DNA of 64,000 nucleotides from Xestospongia bergquistia (Eukaryota > Porifera > Demospongiae > Haplosclerida > Petrosiidae). The stretch covers positions 7,851,057 through 7,915,056 of the forward strand of contig OZ014415.1 of assembly GCA_963965975.1 (NCBI GenBank). The letters are read 5' to 3'. The notes beneath the pieces are model-generated. The model was not told where the DNA came from and ran no database searches. It saw only the letters and a program-made list of their open reading frames with translations. Numbering within the stretch: position 1 is the stretch's first letter; each line of letters begins with the position of its first letter. Made by a program: the position numbers and the translations under genes. Positions 42,362-53,755 of this stretch are shown here, in pieces.

Positions 42362-42472
42362 TTGAAAATTTCCATTTTTAAATAGAAAGTACGAAGTAAA
42401 AATCGAAAACTGCAAAGTAGAATATGAAAATTACGAAGTAGAAATGGATGGCCGCCTTCGGCTTCCGTAACT
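42362..42472. repeat. 110-bp dispersed element, copy 1
   Basis: Almost identical to 55791..55899. The shared core runs from ATTTTTAAATAGAAAGTACG to ATGGCCGCCTTCGGCTTCCG, whose end contains the short inverted repeat GCCG..CGGC. It lies about 70 bp upstream of the gene D start codon. Confidence 0.85.
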
Positions 42473-43158
42473 TATAGAGGCACTCCTCTCAAGTGTTAAT
42501 AGCTATTGTCTCAGACCTTCCCAGGGGATTGAGTGGGTGGAAGCCACTCTGTATCCCCTTCAATCCAACACCACAATAGTTATAGGGTTAACAATGTTTT
42601 TATAGTCTATTCCAACTTTGTTTTCAAGTGGTTGTGGGACCGAATATCACTAAACACATTCATAGCTATTAATTAAACTATGATGCCCAAACTCTAACAT
42701 TAATATCTGTCTCAGTTCTAGCCTATATAATACACAGTATAGTTCAGTCAGTATGTTAACAGGGTACATTACAATTTTTCTCCACGGCAAATCTCTGTTA
42801 TTTTTCTAATACCACAGTAGCAGATTAGTTCTTAATGAGTCTATAGGCTGTCCAAGTTGAGAAGGCCCACCCAGACATGTGAATAACTTTGCCGTTTTAC
42901 GTGCTATCGACATGAAGCTTGCACAATCGATTTAGCTTGCAAATGCGCATTTTATATATAAAATTTGGCTCTCTAGCACTACGAGAAAGTAACAAACTAG
43001 AAAACTCCATACATTTTCAATGGCATACCTTTCACATACTTCAAATTGCACACCTTCGAGGGTTTAATAAAAATCGCTTTGAGAAGTCAGCCATCTGTCA
43101 CGTGGCAATTCAAAATTACATCCGTCCGTCTAATCGTGTAAGTTCTGAGCCCGTTGTT

Positions 43159-43401
43159 ATGTCTACACAGGATATGAAAACACCACTTGGTTTTGTCTAT
43201 GATCCAAGTCTACCAATGTCATTAGATTATCAACTAATTGCATTTGAAAGACAAAAGGCTGCTGAAGAGAAACAGAAAGATGACAGAAAGTATCCTAAGT
43301 CAAAACGAATACTGTCCGGTGAACCTGATATGATGCGATATAAGACCACACCTAGTCCACCTAATCCTTTTAAAAGAATTTTTCCTCCAGGTATAATGTG
43401 A
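43159..43401 (+). CDS. Small conserved-looking protein, 80 residues, unknown
   Basis: Intronless frame starting MSTQDMKTPLGFVYDPSLP, with a basic/acidic middle (FERQKAAEEKQKDDRKYPK) and a Pro-rich end (TTPSPPNPFKRIFPPGIM). The composition is unlike the surrounding AT-rich non-coding sequence, and Pro/Tyr-rich small proteins of this kind include ciliary microtubule-inner proteins, but no family is recognised with confidence. The frame is also open upstream to 42919, but that part lacks such bias. The inverted-duplication homology (matching 30260..30640) begins exactly at its last codons, so only its 3' flank was duplicated. An upstream exon could exist. Confidence 0.45.
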   Translation: MSTQDMKTPLGFVYDPSLPMSLDYQLIAFERQKAAEEKQKDDRKYPKSKRILSGEPDMMRYKTTPSPPNPFKRIFPPGIM

Positions 43402-43782
43402 TTAGCAAAGAAATAAAAAATGAGAAAGATGACTACATACAGCAGCCATTGCTTTAATTATATTCATAGGTTATGTCATGTGATAGAAATATACTTTAAT
43501 TGCATTCTTTTCTGTACTAAGCCAACTCTCTAAGCATCTCCTTCTCTCTAGTGAAATATTTAGTACCAAGACTGTGTGTAAGCACTGTTATAGGATAATA
43601 ATAGTAACACTGGATTCTGTTGTTGTAATCCTTTAAAGATAGATATGCAATATAGTTTGTAGACTATTTCCACTTTGGGTTGGGTCTGGTTTATATAATT
43701 ATATACTTTAATATAAATGATACTACATGTAGGTATTATTGTTTAGGTTTGAGACCTGGCCTTTGGATATAATATAAGATGG

Positions 43783-46700
43783 CAGCCATCAAAAAAGTTC
43801 AAAACAGTTATAAAATGATTTCTCACTTTAAAAAAGATTTAACATCTTTGCATAGGTTTTATATTTAAGTTAATATTGTTTGATTTACGTTTAATATTGT
43901 AATACTTAATTAGTCACAACCAACTCAAAATGCTCATAGTAGCAATAATTGAACCCTCTAGTTGTGATATACATCAAGTTATTTTATGTAGGTTAATTTC
44001 ATTCATCAAATTCAAAAGTTGCATACATCAATAAAATAAAACGAAGCAAGTGGACATACAGATATATGTACATATATATACATACCGTAAATGTCAAAAT
44101 TTTTGAGGTAGTTATATTTTCGTGGTTGAGTGACATCGCGAAAATTAGACTCTCGAATAATTAATAATTAATAATCAAATTTTCACGGTTGACACAAAAC
44201 GCAAAATTTTATGCGCAAAATTTTGAGTGGTGAAAATTTTGACATTTACGGTATATTATATATATCTATATATATATAGACACACACATGTGGTTCAAAC
44301 AATCTTAGGACATTTATTATAAAATTGATAGTGTCAAGCTTATAAAATATATATTTTTTAAAGCAATATTAACCCTTGTCATTTTCTGATATATTTATTA
44401 CTTTAATGAGTCACCTGCTAGATATTTTTTAAAGTGTATTATTAAGAAGCTGTATTAATCTGCTTAATCATAATTCTAATTGCTGTGTTAATTTGTTAAT
44501 TTAATAAGGTTTTAATTAAGTACAGTATTAAATATTTAATCTAGTTTTAACTTTTTTCTGCTTGGCATACAAAGTGTGTTGTCAGGTTGTCCTAAGATTG
44601 TTAAGGACCACATGATATGTATATATTTATTAATGCGTTTGTAAAATTAACCTTTGTATAGTGACTGCTGACACACATTGTAGCCAATAATTAAACTTAA
44701 ACAAATCCTTACCATCACTAATAACGGAGTGTATTATTGCTTATAGTAATTGATTTAAGTTTAAAGAAGAATTACACATTTCTATGCCAATGTCAGTTCT
44801 AAACACTGTAGTGCAATTTGTAAGTATGTACACATGCATTATTTACATTATCAAAAAGAGGGTAGTAACACAACATTTTTTGTATATATATAAAGTATGC
44901 ATGAATATAGTATAGACTGTGCGTGGTCCTCATATACCAGATAGATCTTATATCATGAGTATAGAAGCCTGTACTATAGTATATCCTTAACTATTATTAC
45001 ATCTGATGCTTATCAAGTGACAATGTCAACAGATATTTGAAGTGTGCTATTTGCTCTAAACTTTGTTTCATAATATATACTAATACCTACCTATATGACT
45101 ATGTTTGTGATCTGACCACTAATAGATGTAGCAACTGACAAATTATTAATTATTTCTACCATGGACACTATGATATATGTGTGTATGACTATAAATGAAG
45201 TTTGTAGGTTAAGAAAACATTCCTTAGCAGTGAACCAGTTTCCCTTAACTCACAAGTTTTTGATCTTAACAAGTATTTAGTAATTTATAGACACAGTACC
45301 AGTATCATTAAAGTGATCTTAGAAAATTATTCCACATATGCGAGTGTGTGTGAGGAGAGTATATAATCCCACCCTCTTTAGCAGCTTCTATAAACAACTG
45401 TAAACTTTTAGTTTGATACATATTACTATAATACAACCAAATAAAACTTAATATTATAATGATAAATACAAGGTCATTGTACTTATATGTCTGTATGAAA
45501 TACCAAAGATCATGTCAAAGTTGTTTTGATCTATTATTACAAGTCTTGTCTTTTCAGCTTACAACTCTAGTTAAAGCTGAGGTTATTAAGACTTAGTATA
45601 TATAGCTATTAATGTGAGAAAATTCATAGCTTAAAATATTTAAAGACTAGAGCCTAAAGACATAATGTATTAATTAAAAAGCATTCATTAAGTAATTTTT
45701 ACATATTAATTTTTATTCACTGTGATTCAGCTATATGTGATAAGATGAATGTTCTAAACTTTTGTACTTTTCAATGAGTAATTTACTTATATATATATTA
45801 CCTGTGATAAAACATGTATACAATAACTAGCTAACAATAACTATGTATCTCAACATGAACAGTTTTAGTATCGCATGTATATGTAGTTATTCAATTCCTT
45901 AACACTGTCCTTGTGTTCGAATTATTATATTTGAAGTAATATGTTGCAATATATCCTCACCTTGTTTACTTACTGTTCATGTTTCGATTATTATTTTAAT
46001 TTTCTTTTATTATATTCAATTACAACATTGTCCTCACAAGAGATATTAACTCGAAATCTACAAGAGGGGTATGTCCTCCTCACGATTATCAAGCTGATCT
46101 TAATGGGTCCTCCTGGAGTTGGAAAGACCGCATTCAAGTCTCTCCTTTTTAATTGGGAGCCAGTTTTACAACATGACAGTACTGGTATAGCAAGTCGTCC
46201 TGTACAAGCTGTAGAAAGAATGATTGAACAAGATAAGGGGAGAATTTGGGAGAAATTTTCAGGTGAGAGATTGTTGAGTATGCTGGCAGCTGCTATGAAC
46301 ATACGTACAAACAAGCTTAAGTCTCCAAGTACTTCTGAAGATGGCAATCATGACACTTCAAGTCATAACAGTTTAGGGGAAGATTCATTGCAGAAGGCAT
46401 CTAAGGTAAAACCTGATCCTTCATTTTATTCAGAGAAAATTCTAAAGGAAATTGAAAAAGGAGAGAGATCTGGTGAGCTCTACCAGTCAAAATGGATATA
46501 TCTTCTTTATAGTGGTGGTCAACCACACTTTGCTGATGTATCTCGAGCTTTTATTCGCTCTAATACAGTTTATTATATTGCAATAAAACTAACTGAGAAG
46601 CTATCAGATAAACCTCCATTTCTTTATTCCCTAAAAGGCAAGCTACTCAGTAAATCTAATACTGACCTTTGTATGACCAATTTACAACTTATCAAGCATT

Positions 46701-49650
46701 TTGTCAGTATCATCAAAATCTTCCAAAACAGGTGCTAATCCATTGATCTTTATATTATCGGTACGTGTTCTGATAAATATAGCAAATCAAAGATGGAATC
46801 TATTAAAGCAAAAAATGAACAACTTGTAGCTGAGTTAGATCAATTTTGTGATTACTTAGTTTTTGACAACGAGCCTGAGGGTGAATTGATTCATCCAGTG
46901 AATAATATATGTGAAGGAGAAGAACGCAAGAAACTTTCTGCAAAGCTGAGAAGCAGCATTATGATTCATATGAAGAAAATGGAGACAGAAGAAGTACCTA
47001 AAAAATGGAGATACAAGTACCAATACGATGGTTTGTATTTGAGATTATGATGAAAGATGAGGTGTCAGAGGAAGGAATAATCTCACTGGATAAATGTCAT
47101 GACATCAGCAGAAAATTAGGTATGAATGAAGACGATGTAACAGAATGTTTAAAGTACTTTGACTCATTGTCTTTGGTCCTTTATTTTCCTAACATACTTG
47201 ATCAAGTTATATTTACCAATCCTCAATGTTTGCTTGACTTGCTTTCAACTCTGATAAGCATATCTTTTGTTAAATATCATTTACCTCCTGGTGTTCAACG
47301 TAAACTACGACAAAAAGGAACATTTAAAGATTCATTATTAGATGAACTAGCAACCTTGACCTATAAAGATTCACAAGATGAACAACCCACAAGTCTGAAT
47401 TTTGTTCCACCACTCTTCACAAAGAAAGAGTTTTTAAAGCTATTAATGTATCTTTGTATCATTGCACCTATCACATCAACAGAATACTTCATTCCTACTG
47501 TTTTACCAGTGAAAGAGAAGAAGAGAGTAGAATTACCTAATAGTGATATTGAACCACTGGTTCTTCATTTCAAATGTGGAGTAGTACCACAGGTGAGAAT
47601 AATCACTATTGTTATGATAATTATTTAAATCTTATCTATAGGGTGTATTTCTGTCAGTGGTTGTTGGATTATTAAACAGAGAAGAATATCCAAATTTTAT
47701 TATTAATGTTAAAGCAGAGCAGCTACGACATGCTATTGATCTCTTCTCAAAAGACCTCTGTGCTGGTATTTTATTAATTGAAGAATTTGAATGGATTGAA
47801 GTGCATTTCTCGGGTGATAAAAGCAATTGTCATTAGTTAAAAGCTGCTATTATTCAAACTATATCATCCTGTGCCAAGCTACTTGATTACAATTATTCTG
47901 TGCTGGAAGTTGATACTAAAGTGCTTTGTCAGCTACCACATAAAGGTTCTCATCCTTTACATCCTGTTATAATCAATGAAGAGAAACGCAAGATAAATTG
48001 TCCATATGAAATTAATTTACGCAAAGACTTGTCATCTAGTCAAAGTTGTTGGTTTAATGGTAAGTCAGTCTATTTTTTAATGTTAATATTTTTAAGTAAC
48101 ACAATTAGATAAAGATAAACCTGATGATGTCAAGTTTATAAAAATGTAGGTTCTTAAGTGATATTAATTCTCGTTGCTTCCTGATCAACATTTATAGTAT
48201 CTAATAACACCAGAGCTTTAGTGATTAATACATCAAACAATTAATTATTCACTGCTTCAAATCTTACTATATAGTCAGCAATCAAAGATTAAGATATTTC
48301 TTGAATTGCTAGTCAGCTTGGGTTTGTGAGTTTAATCTGAGATATTAGACAGAGTTAGGTCAAACTTAAATTGAACAGAGTATAGTTGCAAATTCTTCTT
48401 GCAAGTCTGACTCCTCCTTACTTTGGTTATTCAATTTATTGTTGTAGTCATAATAAAGAACAATACTTTGTTTATATATAGCTATGTTGTACTGTTGCTG
48501 TAGTGTCCAGTTAGTGTAGGAGTGGGTTTATTAATAATAGAATAAAATTACTCTATTATCTATGGTTGGTTCAATGACCAAATAGACTTCCCCTAAATAT
48601 GCCTCCATTTCATTATTTCACAAGATGAAAAGTGTAGTACAAATACATTACTCTAGGTATACTGGAATCTTCATGTAGTCTTTGATTATTGAAGATAAGG
48701 CTATTGTAGGTTTAAGGTCTAGGTTATAGGATTTAGGGTTACCGGGCATTCATGCAAAAGACCCAAACAAGAGGGAGTCACAGATGTTTTGATGGTGTTA
48801 AGTTGATGGTAATTTGCTTTTCTGAGCATGTAGAAATGTATAAATACATTAAGCTATAGGTTCCATGTAGTCTTTGATTATTAAAAATGGTAGTATATTG
48901 CATGTTAGTAATTATTATATTTAGGGCTGTTGTAGATTTAAGGTCTAAGGTTTAAAATGAAGGCGAATTTAGGGAAGTCCATTTGATCATTGAACCAACT
49001 TTACTTTATTATTTACAAACCCACCCCTCTACTAACATGAAGTAACTGGACACTACAGTGACATGTCTACCAATAGATTAAATAACATTACATAGCTTTA
49101 GATAAACAATGCTCAAAATGACATTGTAGACATTTAATGGCATTTGTATATATAAGATGTATGTTATTATTTTTTTAGATATAGGAGATATTGACATGAC
49201 CACACCCCCAACAACCAGATCATCAAGGCATTCGTGCAAAAGATCCAGACAAGAGATCACTGATTTTTCTGATGATGGTAAGTTGATAAAATAATTTTGC
49301 TTTGTGAGTATGTAGAAACGTTTTTAAAAAAAATTAAATTACATACTATAATAATATTAATGTAGTTCTCTTTTAATATAATATATAGATATTGACGAGG
49401 TGACTACACCCCCAACAAATAACCCATTGCACAAAAGATCCAAAGAAGAGGAGGTCATTGGTAGGTTGTTAGTAAGTTTACTTTTTCAGTTAAATACCAG
49501 TATCTTTGTTTTTCTGCCTGATGTATATAGTCCCAGGCTGTCCTAAGTGTTAACTATGCTAGTATTTTTGTCTATACCATTTTATTGTATCGTTGTGTAT
49601 AACTTTCAAGAGTGACCTATTAAATTAACCACACCATACCAACCTATGAA
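43783..49650. repeat. Right arm of the inverted duplication
   Basis: Mirror copy of 22310..28230. It also carries small private changes, such as an insertion of about 45 bp near 45350-45395 (GTGAGGAGAGTATATAATCC) and microsatellite differences. Confidence 0.9.
44095..44251. mobile_element. MITE with TA target site (right copy)
   Basis: Mirror copy of 27705..27871, with the same inverted ends and TA flanks, about 10 bp shorter. Confidence 0.85.
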
Positions 49651-50859
49651 GATCATTACTTTTAACACATGTGCTTTTAATTGTGTATGGCTGATCGAAT
49701 ATTTTGAGTTCTCTTTGAGAAAATGTCTTTGAGCAGTTCCATGGTTTCATAATATCAAATTGAAAATTGATATCTCTGCCAAATAGGAGTTTCATATGAG
49801 GCACTTAAAGTGTGCTCATTTACTACCTATAATTGTTAGTATGCATTGATTAAATTTTTAAGGATGCAAATTTAGTATACTATCACTATAAGTCACCCTG
49901 TGACTTAGTATGTATAACAATTGTAGTAATTTATTAGTTTATTATTATTTTTAGCTGGTAAGATGATTATACCCTCAATTGCTAGCAGACCACCACAAAA
50001 TGTGCAGTATAAAGTCAGACCAAAAAATATTGCTGACTCTCCAAGTAATGGTAGGTTGTTAATTTCATTATATTTCAAGCATAAATATATTTGTTTCTAA
50101 TATAATGATCATAAACAAGATAATAATATGCTATAATTTTTGAATGATGACAAGATTAAATTATTGTATGGGTAGCATGCATCAGATAAGATCACATCCA
50201 TGGTAATGTTATTTATTTGAGTGTGTGTCATGCAGTTATTAATTAATAAGCTCAGTTTAATTGTATTGGCTGTTTGTTAGTCATAGAATAAAACAAAATA
50301 ATGTGTAATACATACACACACACATATAGATATATATTGCATGGACTGTTAGACCTACTGGCATACTCTGTGTAAACTAGGTAAAAAAATTATCTTAAAC
50401 AACTAGATTTCATTGACAATTAAGTTTAACAACATCCACATTTTAGTATAGCTCTACAACATTGCATCCATGAAAGTGAAAAAATTTTAAAGTTTTCTAG
50501 AATTACAATTTCTATTTTTCTTTATAGAAAATGATATCAATCAAGTTCTTGATAAATCACCTGATGTGAGCGACGTTGTGGACCTGTTAGCTGATTATGC
50601 ATGTGATTACCAAAAACTTGCTATTGTACTTCATGTTGATCGTGGATTTGTGAGGGGATTAAAGGGTAATGATATTGATAATTTATACGATGTCATAGCA
50701 AAATGGAAGGAAATGCGACGCTCACCTATAACATGGAATACTATCATAAAAGCAGTGGAAAGCAGAACATTTGGTAAAAACACACAGCTTAAAGAAGATA
50801 TAATAAAATGGCTCAAGGAAGATGACAATTTTGATCGCTATAAAAAGAGAGATAATTGA
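46026..50859 (+). pseudogene. Broken Roc-COR copy joined to the gene D tail
   Basis: Exons equivalent to gene C are 46026..47592, 47642..48059, 49185..49277 and 49389..49460. These run in phase into gene D-type exons 49955..50050 (SIASRPPQNVQYK linker) and 50528..50859 (death domain ending RYKKRDN). The GTPase part is decayed relative to gene C: the acceptor AG before 46026 reads AA, 8 bases are missing near 46708, 2 are added near 46754, one A is missing near 47005, and a TAG stands at 47834..47836. The four 3' exons remain open and in phase 1. No CARD-like exon or start exon is present. The result is a chimeric locus in which gene C's own death domain is replaced by that of gene D. A shorter transcript of the intact 3' exons cannot be excluded. 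Confidence 0.8.
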
Positions 50860-51566
50860 TTCTCAAAGTAAAAGAAAGTGTAGCACAATTTATTATAGTA
50901 CTTTATAATAGTCAATTTTAAGAGTCTTTATTTGTTACATACATGCATATACTATATACAAATAATGCAATTATTCTCTTTTGTAAGTTATTAAATCATT
51001 TTATAAATACATAAAATTACATGTTTAAAAACATTCTTAGTAGCTTTAAAATATGACTTATGTTTCATATTACTTCAAGGGAGAAGTTGCTACAGAAAAA
51101 AGTGAATGCAGTTGATGAGAATGAGTGATCTTTAAAGTTGAAGTGAAAACTATCATTAATTTTTTAGCAGTTTACTTATTGATTAATTATCTTAGTGGCA
51201 TGTAATATGATCTTTTATTTTTTTAGTTGATCAACATGTGGTCTCTTCCTCAGATTACATCTCCTAGAAAATGATATGGCCACCAGTACCTCAATTTTTT
51301 CCCTTTACTAACAACAAAACAAGTTGTTGTGACTTTATATATTTCTAGTCTAGCTACAATTATTTTCGTTTTCCACTTTTTATAACAGTCAAAGACCTGA
51401 CTGTAATGGTGATTATTAAACCAACCGTACTTAAAGGAGGAAGGCGTATACAGGGATGGGACATCGAAAAGGACATCCGGAATTAAAACTTCTGAAGAAA
51501 GCGCGAAAACTCATAAGACTCTATACGCCTTATTAAGGCTGTGTTTACAACGAGAGGCAAGTGGTC
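50860..51566. other. Intergenic; probable gene E promoter at its end
   Basis: No gene is seen. The last 150 bp (51420-51566) are less AT-rich (AGGAGGAAGGCGTATACAGG, AAAGCGCGAAAAC) and precede gene E, so they probably hold its promoter and 5' UTR. Confidence 0.4.
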
Positions 51567-52127
51567 ATGAAGATCTTTATTAGTTACAATAGTCGAGTTA
51601 AGGAAGTTGTTCAGTTTGCTAAGAAACTGAAATCAAAGCTCGACGAACTTGAAGAGGTTAGCGAAACTTTCATCTTTCAAAACCCGGAGAAAAACCCTGC
51701 TGGTGCTACATGGGACGACAAGCTTGCTAAGAAAATACGTGATTGTGACGCCTTTATTGCTATAATAACCCAGGGATATCTTGACTCTGATATATGCCAT
51801 GATGAGTTTCATGCCGCTCATGTTACACATCAAAAGTTGATTATACCAATTATCTTTGAAGACAAAAACCTTAGGCCTGATTATAAAAAAGGTAAACATG
51901 GAGCTGCTATAGAAATGGGAGTCAAGCCAAAAAATTGGGTGATATTCAAAACTACAGACGTGGAGGAAAGTGCTTCAGAAGGCGAAATGTCTCCATATGA
52001 GCAAGTTCTTACTGGCTTAGGGTTTGAGTTTGTACCTGGTAAGTCACTTGATGTTATTATTAATGTTAACTATTGTGTTTGTTTTTTGTATTATGTACAG
52101 ATGAAACAGAGGGTTCATCAATACAAG
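51567..52127 (+). CDS. Gene E: TIR-domain protein, 3' part not found
   Basis: Exon 1 (51567..52038, ATG at 51567) encodes a TIR domain: MKIFISYNSR (strand A), AGATWDDKLAKKIRDCDAF (helix and strand C start), IAIITQGYLDSDICHDEF with the Cys-x-x-Glu motif, then LIIPIIFEDKNL. About 50 further residues lead to EFVP and a GTAAGT donor in phase 1. Exon 2 (52101..52127) is a nine-codon linker of the type DETEGSSIQ, again phase 1 to phase 1. Gene B has the same plan: TIR exon, short acidic linker, then an effector module. The next exon is not recognisable, because the following 3.5 kb are occupied by the CxxC/integrase gene pair. The TIR resembles bacterial-type and SARM1-type domains more than Toll-receptor ones (inference from motifs). 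Confidence 0.75.
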
Positions 52128-52688
52128 GTATGTGTATTTTAATTATTATGAAGAGCATACAAAAGCTAGAGGAATGTCAAACATTGAATAATGCCATGAA
52201 AACTTTGTTGTAAACAAAGTATAACATAATAGGCACTTGTGTGTAAAATTAGTGTAAAGAGAGTGATGGTTTTCTCACACATTCTCAAATGAGACTGTAG
52301 GCTTTATTTATACTTTCTTAGAAGTTTTCACAAAAATTCAGAGGTCTCTATATCTTAAGAAAGAATGCACAGTGGCTACAACTTTAAAATAATTTAATGA
52401 AAAAATTAAGAGATTAATTGTTTAGGGAATACATCATGTGAATATCACATTACTTTACACGAAAGTGATTCCATGGTACTATGTGACATTTGACTTTTTA
52501 TCTACTCTTTGTCTCTTAAATTGTAATAACTCTGTTGTGGCATGTCTTGTGAGGGTTGCAAAAAGTTTACACATCTAATTAATTATTCACAATTGTGGTC
52601 AAATAGTTTATGATAAGCACAGTCAGGAGAAAAAGGTAAGTATTTATGATAGTTAAAATTGATGTAAATCTCGCATGTAGTAAATATT
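52128..52688. other. Region between gene E and the CxxC gene
   Basis: No domain is seen. A GTAAGT donor after AGGAGAAAAAG (about 52635) and an acceptor just before 52681 suggest a 5' non-coding exon for the gene starting at 52689. Confidence 0.4.
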
Positions 52689-53657
52689 ATGCCAAAAACA
52701 AAAGAAGAGCTTTTTTCACAGTACAAGAGAGTAATGAACAACAAAAAAAGAATTGGCAGTGACACACCTAGTAATTCTAAAGGAGGCGTATTAGGTGTAT
52801 GTATATATTACTTAATAGTATTGTCTATTTTATTGACTCAATTTTAGATACATTTTGGAGGAATGAGTTATGACTGTGAGTTGGAAAGAGGTGTGCGAAA
52901 ACATAACATTGCTCCTCCACGTGTTGTTGACCTACCAAAACGTGCTACATACAATGACATAATAAAAAAAGGGCAAGAGATATTTTTCAAGGACTGTTCT
53001 TCAGATATAAAAGACTATTACTTATCTGGTACAGCTGGGATTCCTTACAATATTGAGGATAAGGATAATTGGACACTGGTAGATTTTATGAAATCACATG
53101 GATTTGTTCCTAGCAAATTTAGACTTTACATTGTGTACAAGAAAGTAAGGCAATTTTTTATAATTATGTCAATCTCAAGGTAATTTTAGGTATTAAATAA
53201 GAGCAAAGAGTATGTGGAGCTAGAGGATAAATCTGAAGTCATGATCATTGAAGTTGAGGATCATTGATATTTTTTGTTAATCATTATGTTTACTTTTAGG
53301 AGGAAATTGTACCAATAGATGAGGTAGCAGATGAAGATACTAGTTATGGTGAGGAGACTCCTCCTCCTTTACTTAAATTATGTGAAAGTAAGATTTATTT
53401 ACTGTTAACTGTGTTAATTAAATCTGTGTATAGGAAAAACAGTACCTCAGGAAACTTTGTGCAATTCATGTGGCAGATCATTCCTAGCTCCAGTTCCTGA
53501 TACAATGTGTCACTTGCCAGATGGCGGTGTTGTATGCTATGCTAATCCAATTACAGACTGTCCACTGTGTGATAATCTCTTTGGGGCTTCTTGGAATGCT
53601 GATTTCATGGAAGATTTGGCCTTTATGAAAACTGAATTAAAATCAACTGAATATTGA
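52689..53657 (+). CDS. Unknown protein with C-terminal CxxC motifs, near an integrase
   Basis: The model is join(52689..52796, 52848..53144, 53190..53252, 53300..53387, 53434..53657), coding for 259 residues with consistent phases and no stop. It starts MPKTKEELFSQYKRVMNNKK (basic, helical). The middle has FGGMSYDCELERGVRKHNI and a long unknown region, then an acidic segment (EEIVPIDEVADEDTSYGEE). It ends with two Cys pairs, CNSCGRSF and CPLCDNLF, about 35 residues apart, which suggests a zinc-binding fold. I do not recognise the family. It converges on the integrase gene, with only about 100 bp between the stop codons, so it may be the second gene of that mobile element. Confidence 0.6.
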
Positions 53658-53752
53658 GTTATGAATTATACATTAGTTGTGTTATGAATTTATACTTTAG
53701 TTGTGTTATGAATGTATACATTAGTTGTGTTATGAATTTATACATTAGTTGC
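53658..53752. repeat. 24-bp tandem repeat between convergent genes
   Basis: Four copies of GTTATGAATTTATACATTAGTTGT with small changes (TATACTTTAG, GTATACATTAG), lying in the shared 3' region of the CxxC gene and the integrase gene. Confidence 0.85.
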
Positions 53753-53755
53753 AGT

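Noticed and set aside
49078-49260. Minus-strand 60-codon frame
   Set aside because: Antisense to the TTPPTT linker exon 49185..49277.
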